Source: Cyanoderma ruficeps (Eukaryota > Chordata > Aves > Passeriformes > Timaliidae). Taken from it: a stretch of 64,000 nucleotides of DNA. The notes beneath the pieces are model-generated. The model did not search any database. It had not been told where the DNA came from and worked only from the letters and a program-made list of their open reading frames with translations. Made by a program: the position numbers and the translations under genes. Location of the stretch: NCBI GenBank assembly GCA_008694505.1, contig VZDJ01000056.1, positions 7,192,019-7,256,018 on the forward strand, given 5' to 3'. This document shows positions 22,989 to 35,561 of the stretch, one piece after another. The number at the start of each line of letters is the position of its first letter. Position 1 is the stretch's first letter.

Positions 22989-24600
22989 AGCCTTGGCACA
23001 CAGCCCCCAGTGCCCGGCCAGCAGCGAGGGGCAGCTCTTGCTTTGCCTCTCCCCGCCTGCTTTTCTCGGGCAGCATTCTCCTGCCCCGTTGGCAGCGAGG
23101 CGAGCTCTGTCTGAACGGGCAGAAGGCCGCCTCTGTTGGCAGCTCCCTGCCTCTTGTTTCCTCGGGTGCTTTGGCTCTTTCTCCCCTCTCTGTTTATTCC
23201 CTCAGGAGCCCGGACACCAGCAGGGCTGTTGGGACTCCAGCAAGGGCACAGCAGTCACAAACATGCCATTACAGTCCTCTCTGCAGAGAGAGAAACAGAG
23301 CAGATGCTGCCTGCAGGGAGCTGCCCTGGGGACGGGGACACGGGTGCACACGCAGAGTCAGGTCTGTGCTGGCACCATCTGACCCACAGCTCAGGTCATC
23401 TCCATGTCACCAACAGCACTGTGACAGCCCCTCACCAGGACAGGCCAGGCTGGTGGGATGAAGCTCAGGAACAAACTGCAGTCCTGTTCTCTCTTGGAAA
23501 ATTGCAGGGCTATCGTGGGAACAGATCTGCCCTGCAAGGGAAGGTTTGTAAAGTGCCTTTAATTCCCTTGCTGTCGCTTTCTGGCTTTCCTGTCAGGAAT
23601 TCAGATTTTAGATGCTGAAAGGAGAACTTGGGCTCTGGATACTCACAGATTTGACTAATTCAAGCCCGGTTTTGAATCCTCGCCCAGATAACTGGAAACT
23701 GGAGGTGCAGTGGTGTGTTGCTGCCTCTTTCCTGTCACGGCAGGAGATGAGGATGTTTGCCTCTTCACTGCACACCTGTAGAACTTGAGACAGTTCTTTG
23801 GCTGACACAAGATGCCTCAGGAGCAAGAGCTCTTTGTTGGCTTATGCCTGCCCAGGAGGTGCCTGCCTCACCTTCTTTTGGAGCTTTTGAAATATTTATT
23901 TTTCTCCTTAACTGGAAGGGGGATGCTGGTTGGTTGAGCCTTGCCTTTGGAAACCTTCCTCTCCTACAAGCCTGGGACAAACAATGACAGCTAAAACCCT
24001 TCAGTTTCCCAAAGGGAGCTGTTTTGGCTTTAAAAGAGATTTTATGAGCTTTTTTTTTTTTTTTTGTGATGGCAGGAGACAGGATTTAGAGGTCTTTTCC
24101 AGTTCTTCATCCTTAAATCCAAAGTTTATAACTTAAGCATTAGTTTTACCTGGGGAACCTGGTGTTCTATGCTAAAAGGAAGGACAAAATCAGTACTGAC
24201 AAGAGGCTTCTCACTTGGCATCACCTGAGGGAGGAATGGGACAGATGTGACCAGATATATCCTCTCTAAGGGTTCCTGTCAGTGGCACTGACATCAGGAG
24301 GCCAGCAGCTCTTGGTGGGGCTCTTAGTGGCATCCCAGCAGGACAGATCTAAACCTAAAGCCTCTCTCCCAGGCATGCAGGAGCCCACATCCACCCACTG
24401 ATGCCTCACAGGGATCACTTGGAACCTCGGCTTTATCTGGTGGAGCTGCCTGGCTCAGGGACCTCTGAGTCCATGGGGAACATCCATGCTTATCCATGGG
24501 GAACATTGTTCTGGGGCTGAGTCGATGTCCCACGTCTGGCAGGACGAGTTATAGCAGGGAGGGCCAGCTCCCCTTCCCTGTGCCCTTCCCCAGCGAGGCA
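22989..24600. other. GC-rich unique DNA, nothing recognised
   Basis: GC-rich to about 23500, then mixed, with a 16-T tract at 24050-24065. Several 130-160-codon ORFs overlap in different frames and have no recognisable domain. Confidence 0.42.
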
Positions 24601-24925
24601 GAAAACGCCCAGAGCTGCTTTCAGCACAGCCCAGCTCCTCCAGGCACGGCCAGCGGGGAGTTTGTCCTCTCCACAAACCACCTCGGAGCGTTTCCTACGC
24701 TGGGGCTGGGCGGGAGGCTGGGCGCTTTGAAGGGCAGGACCACACAGACAGTCCGGCCATCCGAGGCGCTGCGAATCACCCGCGTCTGCCCGGCTGTCTG
24801 CTACTGCCTGGCAGGAGCCGCCCCTGCCCACGGAGCGAGGTGGGCTCAAACACACAGCCCAGGCATCTGCAGGACGTGGCAAGGGCAAGAGACCCGTGCT
24901 GTAAATTCCCCTATAAATAGCCGAG
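24601..24925 (+). promoter_or_regulatory. CpG-dense patch plus CTATAAATAG (TATA or MEF2 motif)
   Basis: By hand count, 24601-24840 holds 18 CpG dinucleotides in 240 nt, clearly denser than surrounding sequence, and it is GC-rich. About 70 bp downstream, CTATAAATAG (24911-24920) matches both a TATA box and the MEF2 consensus CTA(A/T)4TAG. CpG density followed by TATA could mark a weak promoter or an exapted enhancer. A 195-codon ORF (24496-25083) overlaps it but its product is unrecognised. No transcript is implied by the sequence alone. Confidence 0.3.
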
Positions 24926-27900
24926 GAATTACCTTTCTCTTTCTCTCGGGAAGATGTGCTCAGCTAAAGGGAGAGCAGCACCGAGGGGTGGCTTTGTTTG
25001 TTGACACAGTTGGTCTCCACGCAGCCCGCAGGCTCTGCAAGGTTGGAAACCCCAGCAATATTTTGGTGACACCGAGTTACTAAGCTACTGTCAAACCTCC
25101 CCGGGAGAGCAAGCAGAACACCTCCCTGAGCACAGCACGCCTGCTTAACTCACCTCTTGTCATTTTGAACCTGTTTTTCTTTCATGGCAACATAGTGCAG
25201 TGGCTTTTTCTGGTCCTCCTTAGCTTCAGAGACTTTTGGAATCAGGGCACCCTTTCCTTCCTCCTGGTAATATTCCACCCTACAATGCCCATGATGAAAA
25301 GTGGGACTGGGAGCTGGAAAAGCCTTTCCTTTAGGAAACTCATCCCAGCCCAATCACCTCCCAACCTGGCTGTGGTCATCCCACTGGGGGGGCTTTGCAC
25401 AAGGCAGGAGAGCTGGGCTTGGCTGAGGGATGTTTTGTTTGTTCTCCTCTCCATGCTTTGACTTGGAGCCTTGGCAATGCCTGCAAAAATGCCTTGGGCT
25501 TAGAAAAGTCTGAAAATGTGTTTGTTTCAAATATTTGGCTGGGCTTTTTCTAGGCAAGGTTCCCAGCACAGGTGTGAAGTTTTTTTGGGTGCTGGTTGTA
25601 ATGCAAACAGTGAAGGAAGTGCTCCCAGATGTTCCCTGGATTACATAACGTTCCGACTCACTTTGGGTTTTTGTTTTTTGGGGTTTTTTTTGACTTGAGG
25701 CCTTTGGCAATGTTTGTTTTATTCCTTATTTATACATTTATTACTTAAAAACCAATATTCCTTCCCACCCTACCCCAGTCCCAAGCCACATTTGGATGTA
25801 GATGGAGAGGCAGCAGAAGCCGTGGTCCCTTGGTGGCTCTGTGTCCTTATGGGGACACCACATGGGATGTCCCTTCCCCTGGGGCTCTCTCTCCCCAGAG
25901 CTCTTTGTCTGGGTCTGTCCCTTGCAGAATTACCCGTTCAAAAGGGAAACATTTCTTTTTCAGGTCTGCAAAGAAGGTGACAATTCACTGAATTCCCATG
26001 CCAGCATTTTGCCTGAATCAGCACTGAATGTGTGAGGTGGATTTCTCCTTCAAAAACAGGGCAAAAGTGTACCTGGTTGGCTTTGCCTTTTTTCTTCCTC
26101 CTCCTCTTCCCCCCAGTTTGATGGAACAATTGAAGAGCTTGTTAAAATATGGCTTTAAAAGTCAGACAAGCTTTTTCTTGACATGGAAGGGGTCTGTGAT
26201 GTTCCTGTCAAAACATGGTTTAAGTGAAGGGATGTGGCACTCCGAGTTACCTTCTTGTTTCTTTAGAAAATAGTAACGTAAAATAACCCCAATACGAGTT
26301 TTGGCAGCAGAGCAAATGGACACAAACAAACAGAAAATGAGAAGGTTTGTAATACTTTAATGATCAAGTCTGCTGGGGTTGCTGCAGGTGAGGAAACCAA
26401 AGAGGGCGGAGGGTTTCAGGGGAGCTTGTGATTCATTTGGAAAGTGCCTTTGTGGAACACAGACTGGTCACACAGGGATATTTAAGGCGCTCAGGGGAGC
26501 AGAAGCTCTTTCTTCATGCATCTCATTAATTAACCTGAATATTTCCATATTTAAATGAATAGTCTGGTGAGAGCAGCAGGGAGTCCCAGGTTTTTCCCAA
26601 CCATAATTAGTGCTGCCATCTCCATTCCCTCTGTTGCTCCCTCAGTTCACAGTGGTAGAAGCACCTGAGCAGACACCGTGGCCTGAGGAAATTTGGAACC
26701 TCCTTTCCCCTGCAGCTCCACTTACCCAGGCACCACTTCAGCCAAGCCAAGGTCTCATCAGCAGCTTCACTGCCTGGAGGAAGATTTTACAGGTTCAGTA
26801 GAAGTGATCCCCGACCTTAGGGCAGGAATTAAGTCTGGGCATTTTCCTGGTGGGGGGCTTGGTTACACGAGGTTGTCATTTTGGCCACAGAAATTAGTGA
26901 GGCTAAAGGAAAGCAGCAAAGCCAACCAAGCTACCTAGAAAATTTTAAATGTGAAAGGATCAAATTTAAAAGCCACATATTTTTTCAAAATGTCAATATG
27001 TATTTCCCCCTATCTTTGCATTGATGAGGTCTGAGACAAGAGCCTGCAGGTAGAAGTGTCCCTTTAAAAGAGTTGTAGAAAAAATTTTCCTGGCAAAATT
27101 TTCATCCTGATTTTGCCCCAATTCATTTAGTTAAGTCTTAAAGACTAGAAGAAATCCCTCAACACATCCCAATGTCCCCTGAGCCCCACACCTCTAGCTG
27201 TTGGCTTTGTTTGCCTCTCTTGCTTTTCAAAAGAGACCTGTTTTTTTACGGCACTGCCCAAAGATACCATAGATATTTTGATGTGGTGAGAAAAATTCCT
27301 CAAATTTTAATAAAATAAGTGAGAGTGGGCATCTGGGCAACCCTTGGTGCATCATGGGCCCTGGTGTACAGGGAAAAGTGAGTTAAATTAGCGACAGGAG
27401 CAGACCTTGCCCTGCAGACCAAAACTCCTCCTGACTGCTCCAGGACTGTGGGCTAGAGAGGGTATGGAGGGCGGGGAGAGGGAGCTGCTAATCTGCTGGA
27501 AAGGAGATTTCCTGGAAAATCTCCAATGCAATCAACTCGCCAACACAATGCAAAGCAGGGACTGCGGTGGGAACAATGCACTTCACTGGAAGAGTCGGGA
27601 GGAGAAATGCAATATATCCCTGCTGGGGCAGCTCCCCTTGGCCTCCCCCTGGTCTGCTGAGGAGAGGCTGCATGGCCCAGGGTCAGGTCCAGGGTGCTCC
27701 AGGCTCCTTTCAGGCCTCAAAGGTGGGTCATGCTTCACCCTCTGCAGCGGTGTGCCGTGTCTGTGCTTTCCAGCATCCTGCTGTGGTCCACCCTCAAGGC
27801 TGCTGGGAATACCAGCCCATCTTACAGATTTTAGGGACTGAGGCAGCACCACAAAAAGTGGCTCAGGTGGGGAAAGCCAAGCCTCAGCTTTCTCCCCCTC

Positions 27901-28005
27901 AGCTCACTGTCTTCTGCTGCTCTGTGGGGATAAACCATGGAACTGTTTTGCTTCTCAAAGGGTTTTGAGCTCTTATTTCAGGCTCCTTTGAAAAAGAACC
28001 AATTA
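24926..28005. other. Unique non-coding DNA, nothing recognised
   Basis: Mixed composition, with G/T homopolymer runs at 25667-25691 and AT-rich pieces at 26280-26560 and 26930-27150. Short ORFs on both strands, none recognisable. No transposable element identified. Confidence 0.42.
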
Positions 28006-28009
28006 TAGC

Positions 28010-28500
28010 CTTTAGCATCATTTCCTTGCTCAAGCATGACCCAGAAGTTGTAAGCAGTCACATTCTCTATCTGTACTTCATTTCAACTTCAATAATAACT
28101 CCTGCTTTTAATTTGATGCCGATTGATCGTGAAACTGCATGGAAGCCATATGGCACAGCGTGCACAGTTTTACACCATTCCCATTTTCCAGCAATCATGT
28201 CAAATGATTTATGTAGCTTCAGGCATGCTTAAGGGACAAAGAGTGGCATTTGTTTTGATTATCTTATTAATGCTTTATTCAATCAAGAGAAATCACAGTG
28301 AATGGGGAACAGACCAAATGTGTATAAACACGACTGCCCAAATTCACGAGGCCCAGCAAGCGAGAAGGAAGGAGGGACACTTCATAGGGCTTTACACATC
28401 TACTTTCCAAAAAAAAAATAGATATTATCTTTGCCAACAAGGCCTGAGAAGCTCTTACTGAAGGCGAAAAGGCAAATTGCTTGGCTCGCCTGTTTCTGAA
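28010..28500. promoter_or_regulatory. Motif-dense unique block, candidate enhancer
   Basis: One of the most enhancer-like blocks in the window. It is repeat-free and has CAATAATAACTCC (about 28089), GATTGATCG (28121-28129), a Pbx-Hox TGATTTAT (28205-28212), GATTATCTTATTAATGC (about 28257) and a run of As at 28409-28418. It has even base composition without homopolymer decay. No ORF is convincing (112 codons at most). Function is inferred from motif content. Confidence 0.3.
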
Positions 28501-29035
28501 TGTTGTGGGCACAGCTGGTGGGAGCAGTGGTTTGGGCAGGTTGGTGCTCCATGGGCTGGGGGACACGTGGGGATGGGGTGGGTGAGGAGAAGCCCCCAGT
28601 TGCTGCCCCATCAGCCTTCAGCCAGCTGAAACTCAGAGCCTTCTTGACCCCAAGCCCGTGGCATTGTGCCAGATTGAGGTGCCAGGTGCCACCAGGGCTC
28701 TGCCAGCGCTGCCCTGGAGCTGCTGCCTGATCCAGGCTGTGATTCCTGCTCGGCACAGAGCAGTGCTGCCAGCTGCCCGTGCCCTGAGTTACAGACTGCA
28801 GCGCCTGCTGAGCCCAGACCAGCCTGGAACCTCACAATGGGTCACACTGCGCCCAAAATCAGGAAATCCGAGTTTCCCCAAAACCTGACAAAGGAGGGAG
28901 TCACCTCCTGCTGAACAGATGGAAATGACTACTCCCATGGCTATGGGCTGGGGGTGCAACACAGCACCTCTGAAACAAAACTTGTCCTTTTTTCTCTCAG
29001 AAAAATGCAGAATGCAGAAGCCACAGGTGCTTAAT
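28501..29035. other. GC-rich unique DNA, nothing recognised
   Basis: GC-rich stretch with several overlapping ORFs of up to 118 codons on both strands. No domain, repeat family or RNA gene recognised. Confidence 0.4.
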
Positions 29036-29039
29036 ATGC

Positions 29040-29900
29040 ATGGGCCAGATTATTCCTGCTCGAAGCATAAAATAAAATGGCAAAGAGGCAGTAAATCATG
29101 ACAAATACAAATATTCATCGTAATCTCATTCCTGGCAGTGTCTGGAGCCTTTTATCATAGCCAGGCATCTCAGAAGAGCAATTCATATTTAGAAGATTAA
29201 TTTCTTAAAGGTAAAATGTACATTCAAAACAAAAATCAGGATAAGGGGAGAAATCTGGCCTAGAAGCCTCATTCAGACTGGGGTCAAGGTATATAAATAT
29301 GGTTTCAGTATGAGGTTTGCAAGGTTGTTTTAGGGATATAGTGCTCGGTTCATGTTTATTTCTAAAGCTGTTGATCACTCACATCCTGCATGCAGCATTT
29401 TCCTTTTTGGATAAATGCTGCTTGATTTATTGATTTAACCAAAGATAATTTTCTTTATGAGGGAGATCCAGTAGGTAAAAATGAGAATATATTCCTTTCT
29501 AATAACTGAAACACCAGTTGTTTAGTCAGTTTAAAATCCACTAAACTTTAAATAACCCCTCCTATCAATTTCACACTTTTTTCCAATAAAACCCCATACC
29601 TCCTTGCCAAGGATAACGATTAATCCAAGAGTGAATTGGCAGTTGCTGGCATAAAGTGGGACAAGACAATTACATGAGACTATCACTAGTAAAAGTGCTC
29701 CAATCTGCTACAGATATCAGAAGTATCTCCTGCCACGCTGGGAAATTAATAGTTACTGTTTTGCTCTGAGGAATAATTTTCTCAATGACACTGAATTTCT
29801 CCCCAATATCAATCATAAAATAGGACATATATACATGCATATGTATATATTACACATTTCTCATTGCTACATGGACTGTTTTCTTCTAACACTTTAGAGT
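29040..29900. promoter_or_regulatory. Long AT-rich, ORF-poor block, candidate regulatory DNA
   Basis: This stretch has almost no ORF of 60 codons or more on either strand and many homeodomain-type cores, such as AGAAGATTAATTTCTTAAAG (about 29191), TTGATTTATTGATTTAACC (about 29423) and AATAACGATTAATCC-like sites near 29610. It includes an imperfect palindrome at 29827-29850 (10-bp arms ATATATACAT around a 4-nt centre). No mobile element is recognised. Confidence 0.27.
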
Positions 29901-30347
29901 TAAAAGAAAGAAAATTAAAACAAAGTTCCAGCTTTGCCAAAAAAAACCTTTTCAATTGCATTTTGCCCAGGGCAACTTTCATCTGCGCAGCACTGGGAAA
30001 GACTTGACCTGCAGGAGAAATCTGTAACAGCCTCTCTAAGAGGCTTTTAAAATCCAGAAAACTTCAGGAACAGTAAAGTGTTCTGAGTGGGATGAGCAGG
30101 ATGCCCAGCGAGGGTGACGACACCTGCGAGCACCAAACTGAGCGTACGGACATCAGCTAAGGGGGGTTTATCTGCAACAAGCAACTGCACTTGTATTAAA
30201 GCACCCGTTCATGCTGCTGTCAACAGCCTGTTCTCCCTGGTCATCTGTCACCAGGTCCATGTTTTGCTGAAGGCAGCATTTGCCTGTCACTCTGTGCTTC
30301 AGGCACAGGTGATTATTTACAATTCTGGGAGTAATTTCTCTCCCTCG
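29901..30347. other. Unique non-coding DNA, nothing recognised
   Basis: No repeat or coding signature, apart from a short A run at 29940-29946. Confidence 0.4.
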
Positions 30348-30362
30348 CAGCAGCAGCAGCAG
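30348..30362. repeat. (CAG)5 microsatellite
   Basis: Five CAG units followed directly by CGTGG. Short, and not in a recognisable coding frame. Confidence 0.85.
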
Positions 30363-33300
30363 CGTGGCCAGGATCTCCCCTCCCTGTCCCCTGCTATTTT
30401 CCTTTAAGACAAAGCAAAAGCCCAAGCAGGGAATTCAGAGAATGTTTTTTCTTCCAACTAAGGAAATCTCAGGGGCTTCTTCTAAACTGCTGGTGAGTGC
30501 CCTGGGCCTGGCTGCAATGTGCAGCATTTCACACCGGCTCAGCCCTGTCACTGGAAAATGTGCCCCAACCTCTTGGGCAGCAGCTGGGGAGCAGTTGGGA
30601 TGGGCCATGCTGGGGTGAGACTCAGAGCCAGAGCAAAGAGCAAAAGAAGGTTTCTGTAAAAGTGGGGATTTTTTTTTTTTTTTGGATGCATACAGAAGGT
30701 GAACTTCCTGGTTGTGTGTTCCTTTTTCTCCAAGGACACAGCTCATGGGCAGAGTGGTTGCTCCTGCACCCCTGAACAAAGAGGGTTTGGGCAGAAAACC
30801 AGCCCCAGTCAGTGTTGCAAGGAGACAGGGCATCACTTTGCCAGGTGTGATGGCTTGGCATGTGATGGAAGAAGCTCTTGCTGTCATCCTGCTGGGCTGC
30901 TGCTTTCCTGGTTCCCCGTCACTCAGAGTTGTTCCAGTTTTCCCTGGAAACAAGCCATTTTTGCCTGCGTTTCCCACTGACATTTCCCTGCATTTCCCAC
31001 TGCTACAAGCTGGATGTTAGTTTGGTTTTCACACACAGTGTTTAGGAATGGGGGTGTGATGTCTCCTGACTGTCACCACATCTCCCTGTGTGGCCCTGAT
31101 GCTCTTCCTGCAGCTTCATTCCTGGGGCAGCCTGAGCCACCCTGGGAGAGACACACAAAGTCTCAGCTGAAATGGTCCAGAGCTGGTTCAGAACCTCTGA
31201 CCTGATTTCTTTATGGAAAAATAAAATTCTCCTCTTTCTGCAAGAAAATTCAGTGTTTCTTCAGGAACTTTAGATTGACTTTATGAGTACCAAAGCTGAA
31301 ATCCCCCAAGATAAGGACACTGAGTTCTTCTTGTAAATCTGCAGCAATTTATTTGACTTAAGCCACAGGAAAACCAGCAGGACTTAGCTTCTATATAGAT
31401 TTTCTTTTTTCATATCAGAGAGGTACAGAAATAGATTTTAATTATTTTTAAAAGACAAATGGTTAATATCAGAATTGATTGAAATATTTGCTTTCTGCTA
31501 GGAGCAAGGAGTCTTTTGAGGTCTCTTAGGCAAGCTTCAAAAACACCTAAAAATTGCATGATCGAATTGTTTTCAATTATTCATTTGTTTTCAATATCTG
31601 AAGGTCATACAACAGGCTGTGATGGGGAATGCAGCTGTCATTAAAAATTTACTTACTTTTTGTACTCCAATTAAACTTACAGATAATAGCAGATAAAAAC
31701 AACCATGTGATTGCTTTCCTGATGAGGGCACTGATTTATTGATACTGGACTTGGCTTCAGTGTACTTACACCAGGGATGAGTTTGTCTGCAAAGGTTTGC
31801 TTCCATTTTAGGAAGAAAAAAAAATTGACAGCTGTAAAAACAGCAGGATGTGATAGTGTCCTTGGTGAGGATTTTTTAGACAGCATGGCACACACCATGA
31901 CATGCCCCATGCCCTCTGAAGATGTGGTCAGCCAATGCTGGTATGTTAAATTAGACATTCAGCCCCTTCTACTGCTGCAGTCAGGGAAAGAGGAAGCAGA
32001 TCTGAGTCTCTGATGGAATGGAGGAGCTGCCTTCAGAGTCCAAACACTGAACCTGTGAATTTTCCCACATTGAAAGCCAGATCTTTCCTAAGAAATCACC
32101 CACCATTCAGTTTTCTAGACCTGGAGGTTGGTGTTTCAGTAGCTCACTGGGCAGTCATTAGGATAAAGTTATAGAAATGGTGCTTTTGGAAATCCAGCCA
32201 CGGAGTTTTGGCATTTGGACAAAGCCTCCTTTTACAGAAGGAAGGGGAGCTGCTGCAGTGAATTGATGCATCCTGCACATATCCAACAGATTGACTTCCA
32301 GGCCAGTAGTAGCCAGGAAAACTGCAGAAGTAATTGGGATATGCAGCAATAATGCAACTTTTGGCTGTATGTGATCTACACTAGAAATGAGACCTAGCCT
32401 TGTAGCCCAGCTGCTCCTGCCTGAGCCAGGGCTGCATTTACAGAGGATGTGCTCAGCTACAGCCACCTCAGATATTCTTTGACAGAAAATAGGATTGCTA
32501 CACGAAAGCAAACTCTCTAGGAATGACCCATCCCTTATCACTGAGGGCTAAACCTGGATTATACTCAATATATGCACATCGGTCTCTGGACAAATAGAAA
32601 GAAAACCAAATGCAAAAAACCCCCAAAACAATAAAGATTGCATTTGGAAGAAACTGTAAAAGAAGAAGATGTCCTAGTTTATGAAGAAAGATCAAGAGGA
32701 GGGAGCTTTGTGTAGAAATAAAACAAGGAATTCATTCTTATTCTGATGTCTCAAGGGTCAGGATTTCCCAGAAAAACCAGCAATTTTAAATGGAAATGGA
32801 TCAGACCAAAGATAGCTTCACTCTCATGCCTAAGGCTCTCTTCTTCTAAGTGGTTCTCCATCTTGTGGTATTACTTGTTTTGTCTCTCTCAAAATGATAT
32901 CTCAGATATCAGTAATATTAGGGAGGGATCTTAAGCATTGGATCAAAGGGATCTTTTTACTGTGAGATTTCTTGTCAGCGAGCTCCAGCTTCTGCACAGC
33001 AGTTACCCCCCACCCACAGCCTCTGCTCTGAGAGGGAACTCAGCACCTGTGGGAGGTAAAGAAATCAGAAACAATAGATAGTTTGGTAAGTGTTCACTAG
33101 AAAGTGGGTGTCTAGTTTGGTTAAGAATGCAAGCACTGACGCAAAAACTGCTTAGGACTGGTTTCAGGACAGGAAAATCATGGCAGGAATTATATAGATA
33201 ACAAGGTCCCATTAATTCAGGAGGTTGGATCATTCTCGCTGGCCTAAACTTTCATCCCCTTTTTAAACTGCTACTCCAATGTGCTCTGTAGAAGCTTTGA

Positions 33301-35077
33301 ATTTCATGAGACATCAAAGATGTTATCACCATGGTGCTCCCAGAAAGACTGATGGTGCAGGCTTGCTGTCATCACACTGTCATCCTCCCAAAGTGGCTGG
33401 ATTGCAGTAAATTACAGCTCTGGTCTGAGCGAGGAAAGCCTCGTGTGTGCTCTTCTGAGGACAAACTCCTGCTGTAAGCCTGTAAAATGACTAAGATGGA
33501 TGAGGAGGGCTTAGATTTGAACTCATCTTTAGGTCCTCCTCATGCCTGTTAGCCTGACTGATACAACTACGTGCAATGAGAGAGAACATTGGGTCTAAAT
33601 TATGAAAACAGCTGCAGCAGAAGGTGGCTCTTAAATCTTCTCTGGATGTCTGTGTACGTGTGCATGTAGCAGGCAACTCCATCTTCCTGCTCTGCATCCT
33701 TCCAGACAAAGCTTAGGGAACTATTTTCCTCAGATTTGAGTGGAATCTGATGAGTAATTTCAGCCGAGCTCTGGTATAAGGTGAATTTTGCAAGGATTTT
33801 AAGTTCCTGCTAATAAGTTTTTAACCGAGAAACGGTTTGTTATTTGCTATTTTTCATCAGTGTGTGACGCACTGAGTGGAGCAATGGGCCATTTGGACTT
33901 TCTGATGTATTTCATATATGGTAGTGCCCAAGCTCAATATACTCATCCTGAATTGTCACTTAAAGGACACCAGAGGAAGTCCTGTTGTAGCCATGAGGAA
34001 AACCTTCAGCTGGTTGGAATAAGGGTTAAAGAAACATGAGCCCTGAACAAAGAAGAGATCCAGACCACAGCTGAGGGAACATGGCTTTGGGACCTCTCCT
34101 TACCAGGACAATTTAATGTCCTCATGGAGTTGAACGATGTCTGGGGAAGTCTGTTGGGATCGACTTTTCATTTTCATGCAATTATTTCTGTGCCCAGCCT
34201 GTTTTCTGCATATCACTGCCTTGCAAACTCCCTGCACCCCACTGAACCCAGGGTCCCTTGTCAGAGAGCTGCAGCTGACACAAAACCAGTGCAGCATCCT
34301 GAAGTTCAGTGCAGGATTTGCCTGGGAAGCAGAGAAAGTGCCCAACTTGTGTATTATAGTGTATTATACAGACATAAGCAAGAGAGGGTTAAGGCTTCTC
34401 CCTGCGCAGTTAGAATTTTGCTATGGGCTTTCTGAAATTAAAATAACTTCTGGAATGTATTATTTCTCTTCTTTCTTCTGATAAGAATTGTAATACAGGG
34501 AATATTTTGTTATCCACAGAATGTTTAATTTCCTGCATGGACAGGATGTTACATTTTTGCATTTTTTCTTGGATATTCCCAGAAGCAGCCTGAGACCTAG
34601 GTGCTTGCTGGTGTAGGAAAAAAGACGAACAGTTTTGGTTTTCCTGCACTGAATTTTTCATGAAGCAAAAAGTTAAAAACAGCCTTTAAGGAAAGGACAA
34701 TTGTAAAGAGGGCAGCCTAGAAGCACAAGTGCTAGAAGCTAATTGAAAGGCACAATTACTCTTAAAATCCCCTTAATCATACTGGAATGTTAACTTTAGT
34801 GTAATTTTTTCCCTTTCTGGGAGGCAATGTCACAGCAGGTTGATATTGGTGTGATTAGATAAATGTTACTCTTACATGTGCACCGCCTCAGAGGCTTGTG
34901 TGTGTACATTTTTAATGACTGAGTTCTCCTTCCTATTAGAAAAGATCCTTTTACACCTTAGCTAATGTAAAAGGACACAGCAAAAGCATCCCATGCTGGG
35001 AAGTGCAGTCAAAAGTATTGGGAAAGCTGGAATTTATCAGAATGAGCATATCTAAATGGGGAGTGTAGCTGGTGCAA
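30363..35077. other. Unique non-coding DNA with scattered AT-rich patches
   Basis: A 15-T tract lies at 30669-30683. ORFs over 30435-31020 overlap in five frames and are not recognisable. AT-rich, repeat-free pieces that could be conserved elements are 31350-31620, 33800-33960 (GCTAATAAGTTTTTAACC) and 34680-34940 (CTTAATCATACTGGAATG, GTGATTAGATAAATG). No mobile element is confidently recognised in these 4.7 kb. Confidence 0.38.
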
Positions 35078-35153
35078 GGGAAAACCTTTTTGATAGAAAA
35101 ATGGGAAAATCTTTTTCCATAGTAAAATGGAAAAACATTCTGCTGGAAAAAAT
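35078..35153. repeat. Degenerate 25-26-bp triplicate tandem repeat
   Basis: Three consecutive units, 35078-35102, 35103-35128 and 35129-35153, each run GGGAAAAnCTTTTT-like to TAGnAAAAT-like (GG GAAAACCTTTTTGATAG in the first, GGGAAAATCTTTTTCCATAG in the second; the third is more diverged). A small local amplification, AT-rich, of unknown origin. Confidence 0.6.
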
Positions 35154-35544
35154 TCAGACTTTGTTTCAATTAGTGAATTGTAAAATTTCCCAGAATTTCT
35201 GGGTGGTGTCAGATTTCAACTTTTGGCCTCAATATTTCAAGTAGGTTATGAATTTGCTCATGGAAGAGGTCTCCCTGAGTTCAGCAGCAGCAGATCTTCT
35301 GCAGACCCTTTCCTGGGGATCATGCATGGGAGCACTATCCAAACCCAAAGGAATCAAATCCAAGACATTTGCACACAGGTCCAGGGTAGCACTAGGAGGT
35401 GAACATCATTAAACCAAGCACCCAAATTTTCTCTTCCAGTCCTTCCCCACATACTCCCTGCCTGTGCCTTCAGAATAACTCTGTTCTCATGTGAAACAGA
35501 ACAGGAATCTGGGAAGCTGATACCAAGTTTCCAAGTTCTTTTTC
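35154..35544. other. Unique DNA, nothing recognised
   Basis: No gene or repeat element seen between the triplicate repeat and the T tract. Confidence 0.4.
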
Positions 35545-35561
35545 TTTTTTTTTTTTTTTTT
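35545..35561. repeat. T17 homopolymer tract
   Basis: Seventeen Ts, preceded by an interrupted T-rich run from about 35538. It could be the reversed poly(A) tail of an old retrocopy, but no adjacent processed gene or target-site duplication is seen. Confidence 0.85.

Noticed and set aside
22816..23382. 188-codon plus-strand ORF
   Set aside because: Its length depends on the 23-bp minisatellite and GC-rich flank. Other plus frames are open over the same bases.
24496..25083. 195-codon plus-strand ORF in the CpG-dense patch
   Set aside because: Long ORFs are expected where stop codons are rare in GC-rich DNA. A 132-codon minus-strand ORF overlaps it and no domain is seen.
30669..30683. T15 tract as the reversed poly(A) tail of a processed pseudogene
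   Set aside because: No coding similarity next to it and no flanking direct repeats. The other long T tracts (11910, 17181, 24050, 35545) look the same.
30435..30983. 182-codon minus-strand ORF
   Set aside because: Includes a poly-Lys stretch encoded by the T15 tract, and four other frames are open over the same region.
33050..33330. Possible LTR starting TGTGGGAGG
   Set aside because: Only the first bases resemble the LTR at 45204. No matching end, TATA/polyadenylation order or flanking duplication was found.
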